Made by a program: the position numbers and the translations under genes. From Dryomyza anilis (Eukaryota > Arthropoda > Insecta > Diptera > Dryomyzidae): a DNA stretch of 64,000 nt. Location of the stretch: assembly GCA_951804985.1 (NCBI GenBank), contig OX638130.1, positions 79,292,583 to 79,356,582 of the forward strand, given 5' to 3'. Below, in pieces: positions 10,665-20,280 of the stretch; position 1 is the stretch's first letter; each line of letters begins with the position of its first letter. The notes beneath the pieces were generated by a model that saw only the letters and a program-made list of their open reading frames with translations, did not search any database and was not told where the DNA came from.

Positions 10665-11139
10665 TCCTCGATATAACTTTCCTACGAAATATTATAATTA
10701 ACTGTTGGGCCACTTCTAGAAAATTTAAAAAATCGTTTCAGCATTACCTATTTATTTCTAAATATTTTTCTCAACAATCAGCGTTTCATTTTTTTTTACA
10801 TAATTACAAATCTTAATCGCTATGGTTATTAGATAATTACAAATTTGGCATTATTACCTTCCATTTGATTACCTATATGATCAAATAGGCAGGCACCCGA
10901 TTTTCGAATTTAGTATGGTACCACAGATCCGATCGCACCCTATTTTTTTCTTTTTTAACCAAATAAAACTGGTGGAAAAAAAACTTGGTTTAAAGAAGTA
11001 AAGTTGTGTATAATTCACTGTATTTGATGAGAAAATCTAAAAAGGGGACAAAATAAATTTTTGGGGCGCATTTTAAAAAAATTTGGAAAAAAGGTGCAAA
11101 ATCAATCGCCCCCTTAAGTCATACTTCTGGATCTGCCCC
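10665..11139. mobile_element. hAT-like non-autonomous element, partial copy
   Basis: Matches 35210-35714 over the stretch AATTAACTGTTGGGCCACTT...GGCGCATTTTA. Its right tip, read inward, is CAGGGGCAGATCCAG, a typical hAT terminus. The left part present in the other copy is missing here, so no target duplication can be scored. Confidence 0.55.
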
Positions 11140-11141
11140 TG

Positions 11142-11578
11142 TTAATGTGGGTTATTTAATTGTATATCTTAATTTTAAAGTTCTTAAGTATGCTGAATCA
11201 CATATCAGAAATGTACGTCTTATACCCCCATAATTTTAAAAATGGATATAAAAGTAAAAAACATACAAAAGTTTAGAACACCTATATTTAATATTTTGTA
11301 AGGCTAATATTTCATAGATTTGATTTTAATAATTTATGGCTAAAATTTCCACTATGAAAACTCGGGAAATAATGTTAAAAAAAATGTGGGCGGATCATGT
11401 CCATTTTTGGACCACATATTTTTAGGTGAATTCTAAAAATTTAATTTAAATTCTATAATTATAACTGCAATACTTTTCGAGTTATTAGTTCCTAAAGAGT
11501 TATATAAAAATGACTTGTATGGGCGTGTTCATTGATCAATTTTGTTGATTTCCAAACTCAGCTACTACTTTTGGATAA
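11142..11578 (+). mobile_element. mini-me-like repeat, type A fragment
   Basis: Matches the central part of the copy at 2341-3125 in the same orientation, beginning TTAATGTGGGTTATTTAATTG immediately at the hAT tip. It ends where an inverted type A copy starts, so the two make an imperfect palindrome. Confidence 0.6.
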
Positions 11579-11932
11579 AACAGGCCCCTTAGGAGGCCTG
11601 TCCGGTATGGAAAAGTATATATATTCTCGATCAGCATCACTACCCGAGTCCGTTTAGCCATGTCCGTACGTCTATCTGTCTGTCCGTTTTGCTGTCCGAA
11701 TATAGAAAAACTTGAGAAATACTGATCATATGGCGATGAAATTTCGTCTATTTTAGCCAAAAGTAGGAACTGAGTTTGAAAATGAGCCAAATCGGTAAAC
11801 GGACACGCCCACTTCCCATACAAGTCACTTTTATGTAAGTATTCAAGTTATATTTATAAAATTTAAAACATATTGTTATAATTCACCTAAAAATATGACG
11901 TCCAAAAATGGGCGTGATCCGCCCACATTTTT

Positions 11933-12640
11933 ATACCCTACACTAAGAGTGAAAGGGTATATTCAGTTTTCTACGCCGTTTGTAACACACTGAAGAAAGC
12001 ATCTCCGGTATGGAAAAGTATTCTTGATCAGCATGACCTCCTGAGTCGATTTAGCGATGTCCGTCTGTCTGTCCGTCTGTCCTTCTGTCTGTCTGTTGAA
12101 ATCACGATTACGGAAAAAGTAGAAGAGCTAGAGTAATTAAACTTCTAATTTAGATTACTTATATATCTAAGCTGTCATGATCGGTCTTGGCATGATCGGT
12201 CTAATGTGACCTGAGAACCGACCACTTATGTTCAAATACCTCATATAAAATTAACATCTACAGATCAATTTTACTGTATATGTGCTTATGTAAACTTTTT
12301 TGGTCAAATATATATTGACATCATGCTCAAATACATGAAAATAATGTTTTCCTGCGAAACGAGTTGTGGTTACCAAAAAAAAAATTTCGAAATTCGGTAC
12401 ACCTACCCATTTGTAAATATGGGTATCAAATGAATGGAAATTCTTCAGCGATGGAAAGTTTGTAGTTATTTTAAGGATTCGTATACCCTGGTGAACTATA
12501 TATCAATTTGAATGGTAACCACACATATGTGTAGGGTATTTATAGTCGGCTTAGACCGACTATAATTTTTATAATCCTAACTATCATAATAACACCTACT
12601 TTAAAATTTTCCATGTGATCTAACCTTCCCAACTGGTTTT
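11933..12640 (-). mobile_element. mini-me-like repeat, type B, nested
   Basis: Begins ATACCCTACACTAAGAGTG and ends CTTCCCAACTGGTTTT. It is inserted in a T-rich site: the host repeat reads CACATTTTT before it and CATTATTTCC after it, which are adjacent in the uninterrupted copy near 37672. Both ends of type B are thus defined. Confidence 0.7.
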
Positions 12641-12711
12641 TCATTATTTCCCGGGTTTTCATAGTGGAAATTTAATCCGTACATTATTAAAACCAAATCT
12701 ATGAAATATTA

Positions 12712-13019
12712 ATAATAAGAGTTTGGCGCTACAGTCCTGTATAGAACTTCGGCCGAGCTCTCTCACCATTTTGAGCTGTGCGTGTTATATATGTACTCAA
12801 AGTGGTGGGACCTACAGTTTATTGCCGAATCCGAACGGCGGGTGAGAGCTTTTTCATAGGCAATGGTTTTACTCTCGTAGGTTTGCCATTTACTGACGAG
12901 AGGTAGCGCGGTATAGAAAAATGTTTCTATGAAAAGATGTTGTTAGCCCCAGTCCAGGCTTGAACCGGGGACCTTTCGGCTCGCAGTCCAACGCACTAAC
13001 AACTGAGCTACCGCGGCTA
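12712..13019 (-). mobile_element. tRNA-derived SINE with 13-bp target duplication
   Basis: Flanked by CTATGAAATATTA at 12699-12711 and again at 13020-13032. On the minus strand it starts TAGCCGCGGTAGCTCAGTTG (A-box region), has a B-box-like CGGTTCAAGCC, the common body, and a very short TTATTAT tail. A long target duplication plus a 3' tail indicates insertion by LINE-type target-primed reverse transcription. Its head is cleaner and more tRNA-like than that of the SINE at 3731-4056. Confidence 0.85.
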
Positions 13020-13352
13020 CTATGAAATATTAGCCTTACAAAATTTTAAATATAGGCGTGGTCCGCCCAATTTATTTTTCTAATTTTTTTTTATTAGTTT
13101 TTTATACTTTTATATCAATTTTTAAACTTATGGAGATATAAGACGTTAATTTCTGATATGAAGGGTGGGGATGTTCAGCATAATTAAAAACTTTAAAATT
13201 AAGGTATGCAATTAAATATCCCACATTAATATCCCCACCAAAAGTGTAGGGTATTCCATAGTCGGGCCCGACCGACTATAAAAATCCGCCCCATGTGACC
13301 GAACTTACCCATGTGACCTAACTTTCCCAACTCGTTTCCATACTCGACATCC

Positions 13353-13368
13353 TTTCTGATTCACAACA
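13353..13368 (-). repeat. 16-bp inverted LTR tip of Gyp-A
   Basis: TTTCTGATTCACAACA is the reverse complement of the first 16 bases of the Gyp-A LTR (compare 56143-56158). Here it abuts a plus-oriented LTR piece, an arrangement that a normal provirus does not have. Confidence 0.7.
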
Positions 13369-13719
13369 GTACGTAGATTTAAGAATATGATTGCTTGCAT
13401 TTATGAGTTGTGTTTTAAGAAATAAGTATAAGCAAGGGGTTCGTGAGTCGCACGATACCGAGGTGATGAGTAGAGGTTAAGTTTAGATTTTAAGCATTAT
13501 GATTTTAACTGCCTTAGAGTGCAGACGTGTTTTCAGTTTAAACTCAAGCTTGTAAAAATACTTAAAAATAATTAATAAAAGTATAAAGCAAGTCTAAAAT
13601 TTCCTTGCGTTTTTATTTAATAATAATTGTTAGGAAAGAATTGTGGACTTCGAGGGAATATTGTCACTGACGGTTTCATTAATAAAGGCAAGTACAAAAG
13701 ACCCCTGGAGCCCGCAACA
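13369..13719 (+). mobile_element. Gyp-A copy 1, 5' LTR (3' 351 bp only)
   Basis: Collinear with the complement of 55409-55760, ending GAGCCCGCAACA. The full LTR, seen at 55409-56158, is 750 bp and runs TGTTG...CAACA, so more than half is missing at the left, including the region where a promoter would be expected. The sequence just right of the LTR is the primer-binding site. Confidence 0.85.
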
Positions 13720-13722
13720 TTT

Positions 13723-13734
13723 TGGCGCAGCCGG
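13723..13734 (+). promoter_or_regulatory. Gyp-A primer-binding site
   Basis: TGGCGCAGCCGG, three bases after the LTR end, repeated at the same spot in copy 2 (55405-55394). It begins TGG as expected for pairing with a tRNA CCA end. It resembles the tRNA-Ser type site of the 17.6/297 group as I remember it, with one difference. Confidence 0.7.
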
Positions 13735-13949
13735 TTTTTCAAGAATCTACAAAAAGGACTGAAGGACGTATTTGAAGGAGCATTTGAAAAAAAATGAAGA
13801 AACACAGAAGTGGAAAGGAAGGTATAAATAAATATTGAATTAATTTTAGTGAGTTTCAGTGAAAGCAGTAAATAAATGGTGAAATTAAATTATAGAAAGA
13901 ATGAAATTAAACAAATTTATAAATTTTAATTGAAAATTTTATTGATTAT

Positions 13950-13982
13950 ATGGCGAACTTTGAGGAATTGGAAGTAGCATAT
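13950..13982 (+). pseudogene. Gyp-A copy 1 gag, first codons
   Basis: The ATG at 13950 opens MANFEELEVAY, identical to the start of gag in copy 2 (55176 on the minus strand). After eleven codons the sequence is cut by the poly-T tract of the inserted non-LTR element. About 340 bases of gag that copy 2 has at this point are missing; gag resumes at about 17225. Confidence 0.8.
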
Positions 13983-14069
13983 TTTTTTTTTTTTTTTTTT
14001 TACAAATTAACCAATGCTTAGGGGATGCCCCCTATTCGTGCAATGCACAGTGTTGATCGTAAGAAAGGA

Positions 14070-15565
14070 TTATAGGTTAAAGGGAGGAGGAAAGATGGAG
14101 TAGTGTCGGTGGATGTTTGCTTTAAATTTCCCAATATTAAAAATGTCGGGAAAAACAGAGGCAGGGAGATTGTTCCACAAACGTATCGTGCGACTGAAGA
14201 ACGAATTATCTCTGTAATGCGTGGTTCTGTTGAGAACCGAGTGAACTACGAAGGGGTGGGCTTGGTTCGATGCCCGAGTAGAACGAGAGAATACACGACC
14301 TGGTGGAATCAGGCCATGTATTTCCCTCGAACACTTACCATTGTAATACCTATAAAACATGCTTACACACCCTACGGTCCTTCGGTGCTCAAGAGAACCA
14401 ATAGAGGATGAAATATTTTCATCCCCTATTAAATATATTGCACGTTGTTGGATTCGATCCAGGAACTCCAAAGAAGATTTTGAAGCCCCTGCCCATATGT
14501 GCGAATTGTATTCCATCTTAGGCCGAATATAGGTGGTGTAGACAATGCGCAAGTCAGCGGGAGTGAAGTATGTCTTACACCGTTTCAAAAAACCGAGGCA
14601 CTTGGCCGCTTCTTTCGACACATAAAATATGTGATCACTCCAACGGAGGTCACATTGAATTGATATACCCAGAACGTCAAGAGCAGCTGACTGCGCAATA
14701 TCCACAGAGTCCATATGGAGGGGAGGGAGGGGTGAATCCATTCTTTTGTGAGATAACAGACAACATTGGGTCTTGCTAGCATTAAAATCAACTCTATTTG
14801 CAAGACCCCACTCGGTGATTGTTTTAAGGTCATTATTGAGTGTATCATTCATTGTGCGCCTTTTACTCTCAATCTCCAAAGAGTTTGGGCGCTTGTTGAA
14901 CGAATATGAGTGACAAATGTTACTGTCATCTGCAAAGGAATGGATTGGGTTCTGTGTCGATGACAGAAGGTCATTGATAAAAACCAAAAATAGGGACGGG
15001 GATAGGACAGAACCCTGCGGGACTCCAGAATTGATGGAATGTTGTTCTGAGAAAACACCATCCATCGCAACTCGTATTGAACGACCCTGGAGAAAAATCG
15101 ATATCCATCATACCAGGGCTTCATGCCACACTCGATCAAAAGCCTTGGAAATATCAAGAGCAACCACCTTACTCTCCCCGAAAAGATGAATACAATTATT
15201 CCACTTTTCGGAGAGGACCGCCATCAAGTCACCGGTGGACCTGGTCCTACGGAAACCATATTGCCGGTCACTAAGTAATTCGTTTCGCTCCAGATAGTTC
15301 ACAAGGTGGAAGTTTATTACGCTTTCCATTACCTTGGATAACGCAGAGCATATTGCAATGGGTCGGTAATTAGCAGGGTTCGTAGCCACACCCTTTTTCG
15401 GAACTGGCTGGACATTGGCAACCTTCCAACAAGATGGAAAAACTCCTGTCGTGTAGGAGATGTTGAAAAGGTTACGCAATGGACAAGCCAGCGTTGACGC
15501 ACACTTCTTCAACACATGGGCAGATATGCTATCAGGCCCGGAGGCTTTGTTAATATTGAGATTTG
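14070..15565 (-). pseudogene. non-LTR ORF2, reverse transcriptase and C-terminal domain
   Basis: Two blocks in one frame separated by an in-frame TGA near 15108. Block 1 (to 15108) has NYRPIAICSALSKVME, QYGFRRTRSTGDL and the catalytic aspartate context VVALDISKAFDRVWH. Block 2 (15065-14070, 331 codons) has GVPQGSVLSPSLFLVFINDL and the active-site FADD (SFADDSN). The C-terminus carries an R-T-hydrophobic/LWNNLPASVF tail typical of CR1/L2-like elements. Some residues seem lost around the TGA compared with related RTs. Product: RNA-dependent DNA polymerase of the element. Start choice is not meaningful because the fragment continues from the endonuclease frame. Confidence 0.8.
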
Positions 15566-16924
15566 CTAAAACCTTTTAACTGCCCGAGTTCGAAAATGTA
15601 TCTCCGGCATTGCAGTAGAAACAAATTCAACGACGGGCAGTGGTTGATTGCTATCTGGGAGCGTTGAATTATTTGCAAATAATTCTGCCAAGAGATTAGC
15701 TTTATCAACCAGGTCAGTGAAGGTCTGGCCATTCATAACAAGGGTTGGAGTAGACGATGTCGTCTGATTCTTCACCCTTTTAACAAATGACCAGACATTT
15801 TTACTACCTCTATGGTAGAGAAGGACCTTTTTGCGCGCGTTTTGTTCGTGTAGAAACTTTTCACGTGCGATCACAGCATTACAGCGATTCCTAGCCTGTA
15901 TGCGAAGTCTTTCAGTATCAGCATTCTTATTAGAACGCCAATTCTGAAAGGCTTCCTCTTTCGACCTGACTGCAATCCTGCAAGACTCATTAAACCAAGA
16001 GTGGTCCTTGGGTTTAATGCTAATCTTTTTAGAAGGTATGAAGGACCGCATACCCAATAAAATAATATTTTGTACTATTAAGGAAGCGGCATTTATGTCT
16101 CTATCTGCGAAACACAATTTCCAATTAAAGTTGCGAAAAAAATCATTTAACGCAACCCAATTTGCTTTTTCGTAAAGCCATACAGTTCTCTTCGGGGCTT
16201 TAATCGAAGAGACGCGTAAACTAGAATACGAAAATGCAGCGGAAACAATACAGTGGTCGGAATTACCAAGAGGTGCAAGGACTTTTACATCATATTTTTC
16301 ATGATGCGAACTCAGAAAAAGGTCTAGGACTTTTTGGCTCTGCCCGCCGACGCGTGGGAGGTACGTCGGCTCCTTCACCAGTTGCGTGAGTTGATTGCAC
16401 TCGGCAAACAGCTCAACATAACAACCCTCCTGTGTTGATAGACCCGAGTGGCTCAACCAAGTGGCGTTGTGCACATTAAAGTCACCAGCAACAACAATTT
16501 CACTGCCTGGAAACTGTTCCAAAATATTTGAGATCGAATCTGATAGTGCATCTAACTTGTTACAGGTAGAAACCCTATCTAGATTCGGACTCCTATAAAT
16601 AAAACACAAGTACATGATGTGTTGCAAGATTTTACATTTAATCCACATAGAATTAAATTCATTATCCGAAACACTATGTTGCTGCTGGTGCTGGTACGCA
16701 ACGTCACTTCGAATAAAAAGGGCGAGACCCCTATGGGCAGAGAACAATGGCAGTAGGTGGTACCCTGGTATCTGAAAATCCAGCGGATCTGCACCCTCAC
16801 TAACCTGGGTTTCACCTAATGCCATTATATGTGGCCTATAGACAGACACATGTGCATACACAGAGAAAAAATTCGACCTCAGTCCACGAACGTTGCAAAA
16901 ATCTATACGAAAGTTTTGCGACAT
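15566..16924 (-). pseudogene. non-LTR ORF2, apurinic-type endonuclease domain and linker
   Basis: 452 codons from ATG at 16924. The N-terminal part has the exonuclease-endonuclease-phosphatase signatures of APE-type LINE endonucleases: FCNVRGLRSN near residue 9, GETQ near 37, the catalytic GDFNVH near residue 166, and a late SDH (NSDHCI) near 240. A basic linker leads towards RT. The frame closes a few codons after MPEIHFRTRAVK at a short A run; the RT part continues in another frame, so a single-base change ended what was one long protein. In the element's life cycle this domain nicks target DNA to prime reverse transcription. Confidence 0.8.
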
Positions 16925-17224
16925 TTTCGCTACTGGGTGAATTTAAAACATACAAACATACTAATAGCGGGCACAGCTGAGACGAACAGATGAGAGCGTA
17001 AGCTAAACAGTGGTCAGTGTTATGCCTTGGCCACCGTCTTCGTTACGCACTCTTGCAGTCTCAACTATGCACGCAGTTAGCGGGGAGGGACGGAAAACGA
17101 TCAACAAACCTGAGCAATTGCAGCAGAGAGCATAGAAAGGCCCTTTGCGCTGGCAATTGCAATGAAAAAAACGACGAGTGCAGAGTGCAGCAAGTCACAG
17201 GCAGCGAAAACCGGTTCTGTCTAT

Positions 17225-18262
17225 TATTTCGGACGAATCAATTGAACGAGCACTGAGCCAACAGCCCAGACTAGAATTCGAAACATTAGAAGAAGCAAAT
17301 AATAAAGTAAGGGAATTAGATTCGAAAATCAGATTTTTAGAATCGGAAGTTAAGCTAGCCCACGAAACATCATTATATCATAAGGAGGCATTACAGATTG
17401 AAGGAAAATTTGATAAAATAACAGCACCGGAAACAACATTAGAAATGTCGTTAGATACTGTATCGAATTACGTAGGAAGTGTGGTTCCATTTTTTATGGG
17501 ATCGGAATCACCGTCCGTTAAAACTGAACTTTATAGATTCATGGACGCTTGTGCGCTAGCAAGTCTAAAAATTACAGAAGAAAACAAAGAAGAATTCATT
17601 AGCTGTGTCAAACTGCATCTTCTTGGTGACGCTTATGATCTAGTCCGCACAAGAAAGTACAATGATTTAGAGGAGTTATTTGTCGTTCTAAGAAATACAT
17701 ATTTAAAAATGACTACGTTAGATTCGGTTCAGGATAGTATTAGAAAAGCATATCAGACGGATGGTGAGAGCCTGAGGACATTTGCAAGAAGATTAGAAAG
17801 ATTATGGGCAAACGCTAATGAAATAGCAGATTCAAGGTACAAAAATAAAAATCTACCTGCAGATGTTTTTAATATGGAACTAGTAAACTCAGTTCTGACA
17901 GCATTCAAGGTAGGTGTAAAAGATCCGACAATAAAGGTTCTATTATTAAGTAGCAAAGCAGAAAACTTGAATGATTTATTAGATGAAGCATTAAAGGCCC
18001 AGATAACAATTCAAGGGGGTCCGAGATTCCCCGAGGAAGTGTACAGTTTCGAACAACGATCTGTAACCAGTCCAACGAATAGTATTCAAAACAATCATTT
18101 TCAAACTACCCCACTAAATCAGAAAATATCAACCCAAAATAAAACAGAAGGATCAAAAATACGACCAACATGCTCTTTTTGCCAGAAAAAAGGACATACA
18201 CGAGACGAATGTATTACGCGGAAAAATAACCGTTTTGTATAGAGTGTGAAAAATATGGGCAC
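17225..18262 (+). pseudogene. Gyp-A copy 1 gag, main part (coiled coil, capsid, first zinc knuckle)
   Basis: Open from inside the non-LTR leader to 18242. Heptad-rich N-terminal helices (LEFETLEEANNKVRELDSKI) precede a retrotransposon capsid-like region with the motif GESLRTFARRLERL. Then comes a CCHC knuckle, CSFCQKKGHTRDEC. After a frame change just past it, a second knuckle begins, CIECEKYGH, and is interrupted by element M1 at 18263. Gag would package element RNA; the knuckles bind RNA. The N-terminal third is lost to the non-LTR insertion. Near-identical to the minus-strand gag of copy 2, apart from small indels. Confidence 0.8.
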
Positions 18263-19224
18263 ACCCAAAGAACGTATCAGTTGAGGCAACCGTCTTTTTT
18301 TGCCAACCGATTTATTTAGTTCTGTCAGCATTCGACTGATTCAGTTGTTGCAACACCGCGTATCAGTTCACACAACTACCAAATACAATTGACACAACAA
18401 ATTTGTTTAGTTGTGGTAGCCAATTAATTATAAGAAATCGGACATTTTACCTAACCCTAGCGCTCCAACGTGTTGCAAACACGAAGTCAGCGTCAGAACA
18501 GCGTTCCCGAGATCGAACATTGCCGATGATTCGTTGTGCTGCTGACTTCGTGTTTGCAACACGTTGAAGCGCTAGGGCTGCATATAGAAAAACAACATAT
18601 AGAAACAAAATAGCAAGAACTCTGTAGAACAGTATGTCCCTTGTTGAAGAAAGTATATTTGAGTATGAAAAAACCAAACAGTAAAAATGAACAAGCCTTA
18701 AAACAATTCCAAATTTTGTTTAAGACGTGGCACGCACTGTCCGTAACACAAAACAAAAAACGAGTAAAAAATCTGAAATCGTCTTAAAACAATTCCAAAT
18801 ATTGTTTAAGACTAAGACGTGACACGCGCTGTCCGCAGCACAAAACAAAACGAGTGAAAAATGTAAAGCTTGCGCGACTGGTTTTGCTTTGTCATCGCTT
18901 TTATACAAGACAACGGATTTCGCAGTTGAATCAAATAAAAATTGGTTGCTACTACTTAATGTTATATAATTATCTGTTAAGTCAACTAAATATTGGTTAG
19001 GTCTCATTTTGAATTTAGTTGCCGTGGCAATGGAAACAAAAAAATTGAAAATGGATAAAAAGTTTGTTTCCCCAATCAATGTTGCATTTGCTTCAACTAA
19101 TAGTTGATTACGCTTCATACTATTGTTTACCACAAATGAATTTCAGTTGAAACTGACTATATTTGGTAGATGCAAATGAATATTCGTTGAAACAACTGCA
19201 CGGCAAGCAATTATTTTTTTGTGT
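18263..19224. mobile_element. M1, 0.96-kb DNA element inserted in Gyp-A gag
   Basis: Runs ACCCAAAGAACG...TTTTTTTGTGT and is flanked by GCAC at 18259-18262 and 19225-19228. It splits the second gag zinc knuckle. It contains a 37-bp-arm hairpin (18455-18577) and repeated GTTGAA/TTCAAC-type words. Related to M2 and to both M copies in Gyp-A copy 2. No convincing transposase; probably a MITE or foldback element of unknown superfamily. Gag coding resumes right after it. Confidence 0.75.
18455..18577. repeat. hairpin core of M1
   Basis: 37-bp arms (CCCTAGCGCTCCAACGTGTT... and its complement at 18541-18577, one mismatch) around a 49-base loop. The same hairpin is in M2 at 19584-19704 and in the duplicated unit. 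It is missing from M1 of Gyp-A copy 2. Confidence 0.8.
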
Positions 19225-19228
19225 GCAC

Positions 19229-19395
19229 GAATCTAGTTGGAGGTGTGCTTCCATTAGATTAAAAGCTCAAAATAAGGAAGGGTTTGGACGTACTCAAAAC
19301 CATCCAGTCGTTAATAGGGAATTTTTAAACAATAATTTGCAAGCAGGACATAACACTACGTACCGTACCAATAATAATAATAATAGAAATAATAC
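19229..19395 (+). pseudogene. Gyp-A copy 1 gag, segment between M1 and M2
   Basis: Encodes an Asn-rich linker (SIRLKAQNKEGFGRTQNH, then a run of Asn with Arg) between the second and third zinc knuckles. It exists only as this short piece because M1 lies before it and M2 after it. Confidence 0.65.
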
Positions 19396-20042
19396 ACCCA
19401 AAGAACGAATCAATTGGGGCAACCGTCTTTTTTTGCCAACCGATTTATTTAGTTCTGTCAACATTCGACTGATTCAGTTGTTGCAACACCGCGTATCAGT
19501 TCACACAACTAATGAATACAATTGACACAACAAATTTGTTTAGTTGTGGTAGCCAATTTAATTATAAGAAATCGGCCATTTTACCTAGCGCTCCAACGTG
19601 TTGCAAACACGAAGTCAGCGTAACAACAGCGTTCCCGAGATCGAACATTGCCGACGATTCGTTGTGCTGCTGACTTCGTGTTTGCAACACGTTGGAGCGC
19701 TAGGGCTGCATATATAAATACAACATATAGAAACACAATAGGAAGTACTCTGTAGAATAGTATGTCTCTAGTGGAAAAAAAGTATATTTGAGCATGAAAA
19801 AACCGAACAGTAAAAACGAACAAATTTTTAATTTAGTTGCCGTGGCAATGGAAACAAAAAAATTGAAAATGGATAAAAAGTTTGATTCCCCAATCAATGT
19901 TGCAGTTGCTTCAACTAATAGTTGGTTACGCTTCATACTATTGTTTACCACAAATGAATTTCAGTTGAAACTGACTAAATTTGGTAGATGCAAATGAATA
20001 TTCGTTGAAACAACTGCACGTCAAGCAATTATTTTTTTGTGT
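19396..20042. mobile_element. M2, 0.65-kb DNA element inserted in Gyp-A gag
   Basis: Same ends as M1 (ACCCAAAG...TTTTGTGT) and the same hairpin core, but about 225 bp shorter than the equivalent M2 in copy 2 (51925-52796), so it is internally deleted. Flanking tetranucleotides (ATAC, GTAA) do not match; the gag frame is consistent with a 4-bp duplication that has since mutated. Confidence 0.7.
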
Positions 20043-20046
20043 GTAA

Positions 20047-20206
20047 CAATAGAAATGGGAATACCCCAAGAAATAATTTAAAATGTGATTGGTGTCGTAG
20101 ACTTGGTCATGTAAAAACTGATTGCTACGCCAAGAGGGATTATCTGGCGAGGGAGAATAATGATCAAAACAAGGGAAACTACCAGGGGCCCAGCCAAGGC
20201 CAGTAG
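20047..20206 (+). pseudogene. Gyp-A copy 1 gag C-terminus with third zinc knuckle
   Basis: Encodes CDWCRRLGHVKTDC, a CX2CX4HX4C nucleocapsid knuckle, then a basic, Gln/Asn-rich tail ending GPSQGQ and a TAG. The pol frame begins shortly downstream. Confidence 0.75.
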
Positions 20207-20280
20207 GCTGGGGACCCATTAAAAATAGCAAAATTAGGTCAAAAAGGGTAGAAATAGTAAATCATAGGGCTGAAGGGTCT

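Larger units (their letters stand above)
11579..13338 (-). mobile_element. mini-me-like repeat, type A, interrupted by two younger insertions
   Basis: Minus-strand copy whose three pieces (11579-11932, 12641-12711 and 13020-13338) are collinear with 3125-2341. It is split by a type B copy (11933-12640) and a SINE (12712-13019). The terminus AACTTTCCCAACTCGTT lies at about 13320-13336. Confidence 0.7.
13983..17224 (-). mobile_element. non-LTR retrotransposon (CR1/Jockey-like) inserted in gag
   Basis: Minus-strand element: a 3' poly(A) tail appears as T20 at 13982-14001, and a GC-richer 5' leader of about 300 bases lies at 16925-17224. Between them is an ORF2-type endonuclease plus reverse transcriptase reading frame. 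No ORF1 is visible, so either the copy is 5' truncated or the family has a single ORF. One frameshift and one in-frame stop make it inactive but recent-looking. Insertion came with loss of about 340 bp of gag, and no target duplication is seen, which is unusual for ordinary target-primed insertion. Confidence 0.85.

Noticed and set aside
14103..15274. Plus-strand open frames of 65-102 codons opposite the non-LTR RT
   Set aside because: Shadows of the minus-strand RT frame, which carries recognisable motifs.
18720..19133. 137-codon open frame in M1 (and a 158-codon relative in M2 of copy 2) as a possible M-encoded protein
   Set aside because: Differences between M1 and M2 change the amino acid at most sites, the frame ends differ, and no transposase motif is present; it looks unconstrained.
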